DNA of 64,000 nucleotides from contig OY744546.1 of NCBI GenBank assembly GCA_963556195.1, positions 71,979,704-72,043,703 on the forward strand, given 5' to 3'. The notes beneath the pieces are model-generated. The model was given only the letters and a program-made list of their open reading frames with translations. It was not told the origin of the DNA and searched no databases. Source of the stretch: Sepiola atlantica. Its lineage: Eukaryota > Mollusca > Cephalopoda > Sepiida > Sepiolidae. The position numbers were made by a program, and so were the translations under genes. Position 1 is the first letter of the stretch. Each line of letters starts with the position of its first letter. Positions 1 to 11,800 of this stretch are shown here, piece after piece.

Positions 1-254
1 GAGAAACAGAAAAAAAATAATAAATGCCACAACACCAATAGAGTCCAGTTAAAAAGTCAATTGAAAAATCTGATTTAAAAATATGTTAAAAAAAAAAAGA
101 AAGTAAAAAGATACATTCAGTAATAGTAAAAAAAAAACGTCTTTATTTAATAATTTTTACAAAATACAAAAAAAGGAGCAGAGAATTACTTATAAGACCC
201 CCCCCCCCCTTACAAAAGACAAAATAGTCAAATACAATGACAGTAAATTGGTAA

Positions 255-890
255 ACATAAAACTCAATGTCTGTGTCTTCCCTATCGAAAGAAAGGTTAG
301 AGAATTTGCAGAAAATCTAAAAGTGTATTCCTATGTAAAATTTATCGTGGAAGACAATGAAAGTGTTTTGCAATCTCTAAGTGCACCCATAAAGGGGCTA
401 TGAGTGCATAACCCCTTTAAAACTTCAAATACATCCTATTTTTATGAAATTTAAATCATATAACATTTTCTGGGGAAGACAATGGAAGTGGTCTACCCTC
501 CTAACCGAATGGAGCTATGGGGGTCGAACCTCCTCTAAAACTTCAAATATATCCTATTTGGATGAAATTTATATCATATGTATAAAATTCTCTGGGGAAG
601 CAAATGGAAGTGGTCCTGAATCTCTACGTAATCATCTATGTGCCGAATATCTAGATGCTCCCACCTCTAAGTGATCATGGGGATAGAACACTCTTAAAAT
701 ATGTATATTCAATTTATGTATAAGACGCTAATTCAGAGTTTTCCAATATTTAAACTTCTCCCGATTTTATTAGATGAAACGCGAGGAGGGGGGCAGTAAA
801 AACAAAGAAAGTAATATGGTCTTATAAGCATAGTCAAAAAGCACATAGTAGTGATTCTCATTCAATCCCAGGCAACGTCGAATCTTCCTG
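255..890 (+). repeat. Dispersed repeat R-D, copy 1, with ~115-bp tandem units
   Basis: Contains three diverged units around 'tggggaagacaatggaagtg' and 'cttcaaatacatcctatttt'. It ends with 'tagtgattctcattcaatcc', matching 14770-15440. Confidence 0.68.
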
Positions 891-894
891 CTAG

Positions 895-895
<1 letters not shown>

Positions 896-934
<39 letters not shown>

Positions 935-1004
935 TGTATTCAAACAATCTCAATAGATATTAATTTTTAACTCCAGAGCATGTTTAAAAATAAGTAATTT
1001 ATTT

Positions 1005-1040
<36 letters not shown>
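896..1040. repeat. Two (TA)n tracts
   Basis: (TA)n at ~898-930 and ~1008-1037. Confidence 0.95.
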
Positions 1041-1049
<9 letters not shown>

Positions 1050-1285
1050 TATATATCTTAGCCCGGACCTTGGTCCAGCGCTCTCAGCAGCCATGGCTAC
1101 TACTTTTTCTCATCAACCCATCATATCAACCCAATATTTCGATGTACTTGCATGACATTTTTCTTAAAATTATCATCCTGAGGAAGTCTTACAAATAAAG
1201 ACGAAACGCTGATGAATATATAAAAATATCTCTTGGTTTTTCCTTTTTCATTTCCCATTATGTCGGATAACTCTCATCCTTCCTT

Positions 1286-1287
<2 letters not shown>

Positions 1288-1322
<35 letters not shown>
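1288..1322. repeat. (TA)n microsatellite
   Basis: It bounds the segment 1040-1288 that holds the motif at 1178-1207. Confidence 0.95.
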
Positions 1323-1329
<7 letters not shown>

Positions 1330-1387
1330 ATCTAGGCAGCATCTTCTCTTGCAGGCAAGTATTGTTGAATATAGGAGACAACTTATG

Positions 1388-1558
1388 TCTGGATACCCTT
1401 TGGTAGATCCTAGCAATAGTCCGAATTAGGATCTTAGTTTCGAAGGGAAATTGGCTGATGAATTTGCCATAGTTTAGATTTGTGTCCCAAGTACTTCCCC
1501 TCTGAAACTAAGATCCTAATTCGGACTATTGAAAGGATCTACCAAAGGGTATCCAGAC
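1388..1558. repeat. Inverted repeat, ~62-bp arms
   Basis: 'ctggataccctttggtagat' and 'agtccgaattaggatcttag' at 1389-1451 are inverted at 1498-1558 around a ~46-bp loop. A (TA)n tract lies to the left and a tRNA-like head to the right. Confidence 0.8.
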
Positions 1559-1564
1559 TAACAA

Positions 1565-1660
1565 TCTATGATTCATCAGTGTGGCTAGACGTAGCAAGAT
1601 TCAAAACTTGGTGCTCTACCGACTGAGCTACTGAATCTGTGAAGTTGAAGAAATTATGTC
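1565..1660 (-). repeat. tRNA-like SINE head (second family)
   Basis: The minus strand reads 'tagctcagtcggtagagcac' (good A box / D arm) and soon after 'gttttgaatcttgcta' (B-box-like). The anticodon region is too short for a real tRNA. It lies directly beside the inverted repeat at 1388-1558. Confidence 0.6.
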
Positions 1661-2049
1661 GTATTAAATGAAATTATTCATCTGCTTACATTTTATTGAT
1701 ACTGATAATCAAAAGTATCCCCGCAGGAAATCATCATTTATTGTTTGTGATTGCTTTTATATGCAGGTAGTGTTTATTCTCGCGAACTAACCAACCGGAT
1801 TTTCAGGTATTATTACTCCCTCTCAGACTATTATTTTCATGTAGCTTACTTGCCATAGATATATTTTCATACTACTACTAGTAAGCTCTACTCACATATT
1901 GAGTATTGTTAAAGTAAATACTGAAAATATATATACACAATATATTATGTCACCTTATAATATTATACATGAAATAGTAACTTATATATATACTAGGAAA
2001 TATATGCTCCCTCCTGGCTCATATTTTTGCTAGAACTACATACACTGAC

Positions 2050-2490
2050 CACCAAAAGAGGAGGTAATGACTGAGGGGATGATACCTGACGAACGAACAC
2101 TACCCACTTAAAAAGGAGGAGTTAATGCCTGGGAGGGTGATATGACAACAGAATAGATAGTACACTAACCCCCCCCCCCCCCTCCCCCAGATGAGAAGGT
2201 AGTCACATGACAGCAGAACAGATACATTAATCCCCACTCTCTCAAAAGAGGATGAGAATGATCCACCCCCACTTAAAAAGGAGGAGTTAATGCCTGGGAG
2301 GATGATATGACAACAGGATAGATAGTACACTACCCCTCCTCCAAAAAAAAAAAGAAAAAAAGGAGAAGGTAGTTTCTGGGAAGATGGTCTCATAACAACT
2401 GAACAGATACATTACCCCCCTCCCTCTAAAGAGGATGAAAATTAGCCCCAGTCCCTTAAAAAGGAGGAGGTAATTCCTGGAAGGACTGTC
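2050..2490. repeat. Imperfect tandem array (~55-60-bp units, ~175-bp higher-order)
   Basis: Units around 'aaaaaggaggagttaatgcc' and 'acaacagaatagatagtaca' repeat several times, punctuated by C runs. The 97-codon minus frame is an artefact of this array. Confidence 0.7.
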
Positions 2491-3860
2491 TTATGACAAC
2501 AAAATTCATACTGTCGGTCAGAAAGAAGTTTAGCATTTACAAGGTGGTGGACTATCGTTAGATTGATTAACGATTCATAGATTTTAGTGAAGAGAGGAAG
2601 GACCCTAATTGGACGATAACTTAGCAGGTCAGTTCTTTCACCAGAGTTCTTGAACACTGGTACCACCGAGGCAATTCTCCAGCTATCTGAGAAGCAAGGT
2701 TCGGCAAGCCATTTGTTGTAGAGTTTGGAGAGAACAAGGGCTAGCTTGGCTAGATTTCTTCATTAATATAGCAGGAATAAGATCAGGTCGACACACCTTG
2801 GAGGTGTCTAGATATGATATACCAGACATGGGAAGAGGTGATGATCAGATCATCAAGTGTGGTTTCTGTCTGCGAAAATTTGGCATTTCCACAACAAACA
2901 CCTTTTAGTATTTTTCTTTACTGAGGATCACCAATTATCAAGGTCAAAAGCCATTCGAGGATAAGGGTTCATGAGATGGAATGAGTGTTAGTTGAAAGAT
3001 GAAGAATATTATAAGAGGATTGGGAAAGAGGATGGACCAAGCTCGAATTACTTGTAGGGACGGATAGTCCCCTACTAGATTTTGGAGTCGATTTGAAACT
3101 ATGTCTAAGCAACGAAGAGTACTCTGAGCAGCGCCTCCCGAAACGTAGCAGCAGTACTCCATCTTGGGGACATATCTGACTCTTAGCTTATATAGGTAGA
3201 AGATTGCATCCGAAGTAAGGTAGTATCTGAAGCGGTAGAATGGTCCAACCAACAGTCGGAAATTCAGTCTTAGTCTTATAAACTTATCTAAGCAAAGGGC
3301 TTCCTAAAGGAGAGCCATTCATTACAACTGTTGGTGTTTAAAGAAAAGAAGCTTATGGCGGCGTAATAAGCGCAACGCTTGCTGCTTATGTGCAATAAGT
3401 TAAAGTGAACCATTTGCTACAGAATTTCTGCATGGGGACATGTACTTCAATGCCTGCTTTGCCCATTCAGTACTGTTCAGCAGAGAGAGAAAAGATTTTA
3501 CTCCATGGGGCATCTCTGATGTGATCTCTGATTGATTCCCAATCAGCCCTTTTGAAGTATCTCGTCATTTTCAGCTTGGAGGTTAAAAGTTTAGGGTGAT
3601 ATTTACCATTATCGCAACGTGATCACCGTTCCCGAGTGGGCATTCGTCACACAAGCCTCGGGCAGTGTAGTCAGGAATAGATCGAGGTTACCAGCTGTGT
3701 CTGTATAGCTCGAGAAACCAAGCCAATTACAGTGGTTGACATTAAAATCATGTATTTGGGCGCTTGGATCAAAAGAGAGTGCTGCATCTATACTATCAGA
3801 GACATGGTCGAGCAGGGTAAAATACTAGGTTGAAGGAGAGTAGAGTATAGTATCTGTTCT
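2440..3860 (-). mobile_element. Jockey/CR1-like LINE fragments, scrambled order
   Basis: Reading on the minus strand there are three blocks: an endonuclease end (~3860-3420, with DFNVNHCNWLG), then a post-RT segment (3252-2944, YLTSDAIFYLYKLRVR, MEYCCYVSGGAAQSTLRCLD), then the RT start (2760-2440, VVPVFKNSGERTD and SYRPIRVLPLFTKIYESLIN). An intact element would have the RT start before the C-terminal block, so pieces are rearranged or come from two copies. All are broken by stops. Confidence 0.75.
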
Positions 3861-4055
3861 CAGCATTCCAGACGTTATACTATCGACAAAACTATTGCAT
3901 ATATATAAAAAATATGATTATACAGATTACAAATGCATATCACAGAATACTGATTTATTAGAAGCTGTTTAAAAAATAAATATGCAAATTAGCAATACCT
4001 AAGGCTGTTTATGGGTGTTTGCAGATTACTGTTATTTCAAACTGTTATGTTCTAT

Positions 4056-4390
4056 CTGCCTTTTGGCTAAGATCAAAGTGTAGTATCTGTTCCGATGGAT
4101 ACTGCACGCCCGTCCTGTGCAGTTCTAGGAGGTCCACCCTCTCAGGCTTCGCCTCCCCTCTTTGGGGAGGAGTAAGTTTATTGCTTACTGTCTGAGGCGC
4201 CCCTACCGGGGAATGCCGACGGGGCTGCCCAGGCAATTTTTAAATGGCCAGAGTGCTCACCTCTCGAGCGCTGGCTTTTAACCCCACTTGCTCGACCCGA
4301 GCTTGGGTCACATCTTACTTGTGGGAGTAAGATAAAACTGGCCTTGTGCCTAACTCCTAGTGAAGGAGTAAATAAATATCTATCATAGCT
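4056..4390 (+). repeat. U2-headed SINE, family A, copy 1
   Basis: The head 'ccttttggctaagatcaa' and 'agtgtagtatctgttc' copies U2 snRNA positions ~12-45 with one extra A. A ~290-bp body follows (cctgtgcagttctaggaggt ... cggggctgcccaggcaattt) and then a tail (gtgggagtaagataaaactg). The first U2 bases are missing. Confidence 0.85.
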
Positions 4391-4822
4391 TCTCGGCCTG
4401 TGGTCCAACACTTAGCAACGAGGGAAAGACGGGCCATACTAACCCCCCTTTTATCATTTTATTTGGTTCTTTATTTTTCTTTCTTTTTGGGTGTTTTTAA
4501 TATTTTTTCCCACTCCCACGATAATTATTATTTACAACGTCGACTTTTGGGGATATGTTAAGTAGGGATCCATCCACAGAGTGAATGCAGTATTTTGGTG
4601 CAAGAATCTGGTTAAGAGTAAGCAAAAGTTTTCTTTTCTGTTTTTGTTGTATTTTTTGATGACAATAAAAAATGTTAAAAGCTTGTCTCACTTATCCCCG
4701 ACCCCCCCCTCCCCCTACATCTCGGGCGCTATGCCTAAGGTCTGGTGAGTTCCCAAGGTTTGTAAAATCTCCATCTGTAGATAAAGATGGAGGTTGTCCG
4801 AGGGAATTCACCGGCCTAAATA

Positions 4823-5160
4823 ACTTCTCGGCCTTTTGGCTAAGATCAAAGTGTAGTATCTGTTCCGATGGATACTGCACGCCTGTCCTGTGCAGTTCTA
4901 GGAGGTCCACCCTCTCAGGCTTCGCCTCCCCTCTTTGGGGAGGAGTAAGTTTATTGCTTACTATCTGAGGCGCCCCTACCGGGGAATGCCAACGGGGCTG
5001 CCCAAGCAATTTTTAAATGGCCAGAGTGCTCACCTCTCGGGCGCTGGCTTTTAAAACCCCACTTTCTCGACCCGATCCTGGGTCACATCTTACTTGTGGG
5101 AGTAAGATAAAACTGGCCTTGTGCCTAACTCCTAGCGAGGAGTAAATAAATATCATAGAA
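4823..5160 (+). repeat. U2-headed SINE, family A, copy 2 (best preserved)
   Basis: This copy has the fullest head: 'cttctcggccttttggctaa' continues through the U2 branch-point-recognition segment 'gtagta' to 'tctgttc'. Body and tail match copy 1 almost base for base, and the tail ends in 'gaggagtaaataaatatc'. It lies ~770 bp from copy 1 in the same orientation, implying recent activity or a local duplication. Confidence 0.9.
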
Positions 5161-5189
5161 TTAAATAAGCATAAGCTGTTTTAATGTTA

Positions 5190-5515
5190 ATATAAGTTAG
5201 GATTAGTGTTAAGACGATTAATCGGAATCAAGAATCAGAAAAATCAGAAGTTTTTGAGATATTGGAATCGGAAAAATTTGTGCCTATTTTTCGATGCCAA
5301 AAACTATTTTTATTGTTTAAAAACTTAATTTTCCATTGCTGGTAGTATTATGAAATGCTAAATATTTACTAATTTTCCCCCGACAAATGTATTTTTACGT
5401 TTAAATCCGAAAATTAAAAAAAAACAAAACAACTATAGCTAAATATTTAGAGATTTTAAAAGAATCGGAATCAGTAACTGTATTGGAATCGGGAGAAATA
5501 TTGAAATTTTCCCAT
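5190..5515 (+). repeat. Dispersed repeat R-C, copy 1
   Basis: Begins 'gttaagacgattaatcggaa' and is built of 'atcggaatcgg'-like motifs. Confidence 0.6.
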
Positions 5516-5578
5516 CACTAGTTAGGGTAGATGGGAAAAACTTTTACATTTATTCATTTAGATCCCATAAGATAAAAA

Positions 5579-5580
<2 letters not shown>

Positions 5581-5630
<50 letters not shown>
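5581..5630. repeat. (TA)n microsatellite
   Basis: About 23 dinucleotide units. Confidence 0.96.
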
Positions 5631-5631
<1 letters not shown>

Positions 5632-6264
5632 AATATGTGAAGAAGGCTGAAGGCAATGCAGAATGCCGGATTGAATATTAGCTGGAAAGAACAGAGAGAA
5701 TTCACCCAAAAAAATGTTTTTTTTTGCGAATTCTCCACACATATTGACAAAGGGAAGATTTTCCCGAAATATTAAATGATTCTTAATCATCATCCGGACA
5801 GCACACACAGCTGACACCACACTCGCTGTTATGTAAGATTTTAAAGAAAAATAAATAGTAAGCCCCCCCCCCCGATTTATTATTTTTGTTCTTTCCAGCT
5901 TATACAATGTATTCAATCCAGCGCATTGCCCCTCAGCCTTCTTAACATATTTACTACAATTCCCAGCAATGCTTCAAGCAAACTACCATTCTCTCTCTAT
6001 ATATATATATATATAGAGTACTGCTATCACTTAATTTTTTTTGTTATTATTATACATGTGTAGAGTGTTTTTTTAGCCCTGCCAATGACTTATATTCTCT
6101 GGTACACAAACATGCAGCCCCACTGCTCCCAGTGATCTTCATGTGATTCTGAGGGCCTTTTAACTCTGCATAGAAAAATACCACTTTGGTTAGGCTGAGA
6201 TCTGATGATCTCAAAAGAAGATTAAATCTGGACAGTAAAGGGAGATGTGGGCAGAACAAGACAC

Positions 6265-6500
6265 TTCAATGGTGTAGTTGAAAGAATGGATGAGAGTTCT
6301 TGGGTTGATAGATGTATAACAGTTGAGGTAGCAGATTCAGTTCACAGGGAAAGACCAAAGAAAACATGGGAGGAAGTAAAGGATTGACTTGAGAGAAAGA
6401 GGGATAAATAAAAACCTGGATAGAGATAGGTTAGCTTGGAAGTCAATTTTTAAGAGGATGGTAAAATTACTTGAAGACAAACCAAGCCTGAAAAAGACCC
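6265..6500 (+). mobile_element. RTE-like LINE 3' fragment
   Basis: Related to 25540-26000: 'gaatggatgagagttcttgg', 'acagttgaggtagcagattc' and 'cttgagagaaagagggataa'. The C-terminal RT-associated coding remnant is broken. Confidence 0.6.
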
Positions 6501-7079
6501 CACCACCAGTAATTTAATCCCCTGGAATCCAAACAGGCTAGCCAAAAAGTAAACCCTTAAAGAGCCCAATAGGGAAAGAAGGGTTACAAGGCTGGCTGAC
6601 AAAAAAGGTCTACCCCATAACTGGTTAAGTGGCTGACCAGAAACCAATGTTTTTATTATGAAACAATCCTTTCTTTTTGTATACCTTATAATATACTCGC
6701 ATGTATATAACACTTTTTTTTTAGGAATATGCACTAACATGGCTAGTACGGACCAGTTATTATAACCACGAGTCTATATGATTTTGACAAAGCTAAAAGT
6801 TGTGTTATAATCTCCATTGAGACTCTTGTAAAGATCTTTCTTCGGATTTCTTCCAACTTCAGCAGGTCGATGATAAATCCAGTTTTGGTAATTTTGGTCT
6901 TGTATATATCCATTTTTGCTCAGAATTCCTCCATGTTTACCGGGGGGTTGGGGGGGTGTCCAGCCCGACGTTCCCGGTTAGGGAGGGGGGGTAACGACCC
7001 CATTTCTTTTTCCTTAGGCACAGGGCATTGAGCTGCCATGGGCAATAAGGGAAAAACAAAATAGTAAAAAGTGTGTTTG

Positions 7080-7230
7080 CTTGGTCGTCCATTCACAAAG
7101 TTGCCTATCTATATTTTCTTTTGTCTACCTTTCGACCGGATGCCAGTGAGTTTTCAATCAGATAGTTTATGATCAGTAACGAAGCGCATGATGTGGTCTT
7201 GTAAAGTCTCTACTTTCTGACATAATTTTA
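7080..7230 (-). mobile_element. LINE fragment, same family as 30520-30790
   Basis: 'ttttcttttgtctacctttc' and 'agatagtttatgatcagtaa' are shared with 30520-30790. Confidence 0.5.
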
Positions 7231-7239
7231 CAGTCCAGT

Positions 7240-8110
7240 CCGTATAAGACTACAATACAGGAAGGACATATGCGTTACAGATTTTCGCTCTGATTTTGTA
7301 TGGTATGCATTTATCTCAACCCCCCCCCCCTGCAGCTTCACAGTAAATCCGATCGTCAGAAGTGTATTTCTATCCCAAACACTCAAACTGTTACCAAGAC
7401 CAAAGTGATGATCAGTGGTTGTAAAACCCTCCAGGAAGAGGAAAGTTCTTTTGCTTGTTTATAAAGGACTATTCCTATTTTGTTTTTCATTCTTTCTTTT
7501 CTTTATTAACTTCAACTATTAATAAACAGAGAGAAAGAGAGAGAAAAAGAGAGAAAAAGAGAGTGAGAGAGAGAAAGAGAAAGAGAGAGAGTGAGAAAGA
7601 GAAAGAGCGAGAGATTTGCGGAAATATTCGCTGTGTTCCAAAATAAGATGCCGTCAGAAAATACCAATTGATAGACAGACACCAAAGTTACATTAATACG
7701 TAGAATTAACAATAAAAACCAAGCTGTAACGTGGCTACATATCACCTCACTTTGTTAAAAATCCCTTGAGATAAACAGCATTTTTGGAAAGCAGAGTTAT
7801 ATCCCTTGCATTGGGCCAGACGACACTGGGAGAAAAAGCATTCTATGAACGTAACGTCCTCATTACAAAGGAATTATTTTTTCAGTTACATTATATTAAG
7901 AATTGATTGATATATATGGTCACATGATAACCCCCACCCCTCTTTACAGATGTTCTGCTCTGTGTTCTTCCTCTATAAAAAACCTGTTTATCTCTGCTCT
8001 CTGAATTTGACTTATTTCCTAATTTGTAGTAGGAGATGCCGTCAGAAAATACCAATTCAGTCAGACGTTACATTGATATCTAATATTTACGATAACAAAG
8101 TGGACATTAA
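7240..8110. other. TECPR2 intron, no further exon seen
   Basis: Apart from the (GA)n tract and a C run near 7320 I see no coding sequence. A ~40-bp phrase 'atgccgtcagaaaataccaa' occurs twice (7649 and 8036). The next TECPR2 exon was not found here or to the left. Confidence 0.6.
7528..7612. repeat. (GA)n-rich tract
   Basis: Imperfect gaga(a) repeats; open frames on both strands are low-complexity artefacts. Confidence 0.93.
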
Positions 8111-8121
8111 AATCAACTCAC

Positions 8122-8883
8122 TCGTTTTAAGCTTTTTCTTTTTGGTACGGCTCTTGAAGACGATGTCGTCGCTGCTGTCAGAGACATTCACTTTGTCAAT
8201 ATAACTCCGTCGGTGCTGCACGGCTGATTTGCGGTTATCAGGATTGCTGGACAGTTCTTTTGTCGACACTAGCGCAGACTTTGTCATCGTGAGAGAATCT
8301 GCGGTCGTGTAGGGACTGCTGTTGAGGCAGGAGGTGAGATCGGAGACAGCCGCAGATGATGGGATCGCTCTGCCTCCGAGAAGATCTTCCGGAGCTGCAA
8401 CGGCCCTGCATATCTCATCGCCCAGAATAAGAGACTGCCGTTTAACCTCAGTATCCAAAGGTTGCGTGTAGAGCTCCAGTTGGATGACATCATCAGATGG
8501 CAAGGTAATCAGGGGCGGCAAGAAGTTCTTGGAATCGGATTTCGGCAGTGATGATGATGGTGATGATGATGATGGCAGGTTTGTTAGATATGATCCAAAA
8601 CTGGTTGGGAGGGAGGAGCTCACATCTTCACTCGACGACGAAGAAGATGAAGAATGTCTGATTCTGGTGGGTCTATCTCGTGATGCGCAAGATTCCGAAA
8701 TCTTTGGTTCTGAGGACATCCGTGGGATTCCAGGAATGACGAGTGGAGCATACTTAGATTCCTTGGGTCGGATAATTCCAAATATGTTGGCCGGGAGGAA
8801 GCGGATCGGAGAGTTGGATCGGTTACGATATTCATCTTCATTGCCCGAGGAATTGGATGCAGCCATGTTAATAGAGGATACAC
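8122..8883 (-). CDS. TECPR2: TECPR2 coding exon 6 (low-complexity middle)
   Basis: This 762-bp exon begins at a CAG acceptor (8886-8884) with two bases that complete the phase-1 codon from exon 5. It ends at a GTGAGT donor (8121-8116) in phase 1. It encodes ~254 residues that are Ser- and Asp-rich with long Ser runs, and closes with SSDDIVFKSRTKKKKLKT. In vertebrate TECPR2 the segment after the WD domain is also Ser-rich and carries a Lys-rich stretch, so position and composition agree although residue identity is low. The reverse-strand 146-codon open frame at 8484-8924 is a shadow of this exon. The next exon was not found between 1 and 8115. Confidence 0.82.
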
Positions 8884-11800
8884 CTGTAAAGAGAAAGAAT
8901 TTTAATTTGCATAAATATGAATAACACGCTAATAAGACTATTGAATCCATAAAATTTTTTTAAAATACAATTAGATAAGAGTCTATCATAAAGTTACTGT
9001 CGGTGACAAAACTTTTTAATAGAAACATAGTTGGGAAATTAGTCCCAAATAATTTATTTTGGTTTCATTAATTGAATATTTAATAGAAGTTAGCAAAGAA
9101 GAATGTTTAATGTGAAGTTAGCATCAATATTGGCAGTGTGTAGTTAATCAGCTGTTGGGCATTTTTTTCTATTTCAATATTTAATGCATGAACCTTGCCA
9201 AAAGAAACAAAACCCAGCTGTGGACATGGAGACACAACTGGTTATTTGATGCAGACACCTGCAAAGGTCATCTGCAACGGTTACTTGCAGACAGAAATAC
9301 ACCTGTTGCTAAATAAACAATAAAATAGATGGAAGTCATATCCTATAGGGGGCGTGGCTACATTGACTGCATAGGCGAAATCCTGGAATGGGCATTTATA
9401 GTGTATGCATGGGTGTCCAAAAATGTTATATTAACTAGCACTAGCCCAAATTGAGATCAAACAGCTGCCTCACGAATTTGAGAGATCAAGTTCCATCTAT
9501 TCCTGTGCTTTCTTCTCTCTCACCTCACTCGTTCGCTGCAATTGGGCAATAATATTATATATATTTTCATTAGTGTTGGGACGATTAATCGGAATTAGGA
9601 TCTGGAACTTTTTGGGGTATCGGAATGGATATCAGAATCAAAAAATGTGTGCTTATTTTCCACAATGCCAACGATTCTTTTAATTGATTTTTTTTTAATT
9701 GAGTAAAATGATGAATAGATCACCCCACTTCATGTTTGCGAAATATATGCACATATCACATGAGTTTTACAATAATCTAAAACAAAATCTAAAAGTTAAA
9801 AAAAAAAACAACTCTATAGCTACTTTAAAAGAAGTAATTATATCGGAATCGGTAATTTAGAACAGAATCGGTAATTTTATCGGAATCGGGAAAAATATTG
9901 GAATCGTTCCATAAAATGACAAATAACTTTCACCGAACGAAAGAAAATTTAATTTCCTACCGACAACTGGTTTTCATTTCAAAATAAGTTGCCAGCATCT
10001 ACCATTTTGTTAAAAGATTTCTTTCAAACACAGTAAAAAAATTAAACATGGTGGCCTACATTTTTCATCTAGCTTAGAGATACTGCAACTATTTTTGAAA
10101 TAAAAAAAACTTTAAAACAGTTTCAGAACGTATGTTTTTCATTTTTTGTCTTCATGGTGTTTAGTTTGGTTGTTTTTTGTTTTACGGCATATTTAGAGTT
10201 ATTTAATGCCGAATCCGGTCATTTTCGCAAAAGATTTTATGCTTCAAGTTCCTTATATGTTTAAGTATTTATTCATGGTGTTTGATTTAGTTGTTTTGTA
10301 GAGGAAAAATGTTTTTGTTTTTAGCTTTAGTTTTGCAAAGGGGAAGGAAGAAAACAATAACATCAATGTTTGGTGCATGGTCAGGAAGTCAGTATCTTCA
10401 GACAGCACTGGAGAAAACATTTGATGATGATGATGATGAAAATAATATACAAACCTCTGTACTTCTGGGATTCTGGCTGGGGAGAGATCCGAATGACCGT
10501 TCGAGACGGACTACGTGTCAGCACAAAGATCTCTTTGGAATCTACGGCTACATCCACAATGTGGCCCATACGTTCTTGCTTCCCAACCACAACATTCTTC
10601 TCTGGATCGAGGATATAGAGGGACCTTTTGTTCCATGTGACGATCTGGTTGCTGTCTCCGTATGGGCACAAAATTCCGAACTGGTTGTCACCAGGTGAAG
10701 GATCGTCCCACGAACCGGACGTCTCATATAGAAGCAGGGGGATTTCCGCACTGTCAGCAATAAGGTGTTTAAAGATATGCGTTGCTTGGACAGTTCCGTC
10801 AATGTTGGACATCCAGATTCTTTGGCCAGGGCGTGCAGCATATAATTGTGCGTCAGACAGCTTACACAGCATCGGTAAGAAGCAGGTACCACAGCTTCCA
10901 GGACTGAAAATAACAAATTTAGATAAGCAGTTTTTTTCCTCCACAATTTTCTGCAAATATAAGCCCCTTTTTAATTAACAACTTTAAAATAAGAACAAAT
11001 CTCACAATAGAAAGGAGAATTTTTCGTTTTGTAAAATGGTCTCTGAAGACCCGGACTTTAAACCTATGAAAGAAAAACAAATGACAACACAAAAACATTC
11101 CTTGTCCATAAAGTCAGTAGGTCGAAAAGAACAATCAACAAAGAATGGTATTGTCTGAGAAAGCTGTGATCAGGAATCTGGACACAGGCATTTACGAGAG
11201 CTGATATCAGATGACGTAAAGAAAAGCTTATATAACAAACAGGGTGCCTTTTGGGTGAGAGAAAGAAAAAAAAAGTCTGACAGACAGAAAGACTAGTGGA
11301 AAAGAAGAGAGTCGGTGTGACAAAACTGGCACAGGTTTGAGACCCGTTTGCTCATTTGTAAATTAATAAACTAAGAAATAAAAGCATTCGTTTAATTAAA
11401 AAAAAAAAATGTTCATATCAAGGGGAAGAACTGTGCTGACAGGCGTTGAACAAATAGTGTTCCCTTTATACAGTTCACAGTTCTATTCAGGTGATAACAC
11501 TACACACATAGTCAAGAATAACATTAAATAACATTAATAAAAAATGGTGGCAAACAACTTCAACATTTAAAAATTACTGCTTTCAAACGAAACTGCCTAC
11601 AAGGCTGACTCAAAGTATTCATCTTAATGGAGATAACTGTAGAGTCACCAAGCTGGTAAGCGAATCACGATTGGGTCCCCTGGAGAAAGAAGTCTGATGT
11701 TTGATACACAATTATGAACTATTTTACTCTGATTGGGCCACCTGGAGAAAGAAGTCTGATGTTTGATACACAATTATGAACTGGGTCCCTTAGAGAAAGA

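Noticed and set aside
1565..1660. A genuine tRNA gene on the minus strand
   Set aside because: The A box is good, but the spacing to the B box is too short for a full anticodon arm and no acceptor stem pairs.
4823..4870. A functional U2 snRNA gene
   Set aside because: Only the first ~45 nt of U2 are present; the Sm site and 3' stem-loops are absent and the same truncated head is followed by a repeated body.
4672..5009. Open frames of ~100 codons over the U2-headed elements, both strands
   Set aside because: They recur at every A-type copy because the element is repeated; the frames are not conserved between copies and overlap the U2 head.
8484..8924. 146-codon plus-strand frame rich in Asp and Ser
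   Set aside because: It is the antisense shadow of TECPR2 exon 6; the minus frame has splice sites and phase continuity.
10291..10698. 135-codon plus-strand frame
   Set aside because: It combines repeat R-A with the antisense of TECPR2 exon 5.
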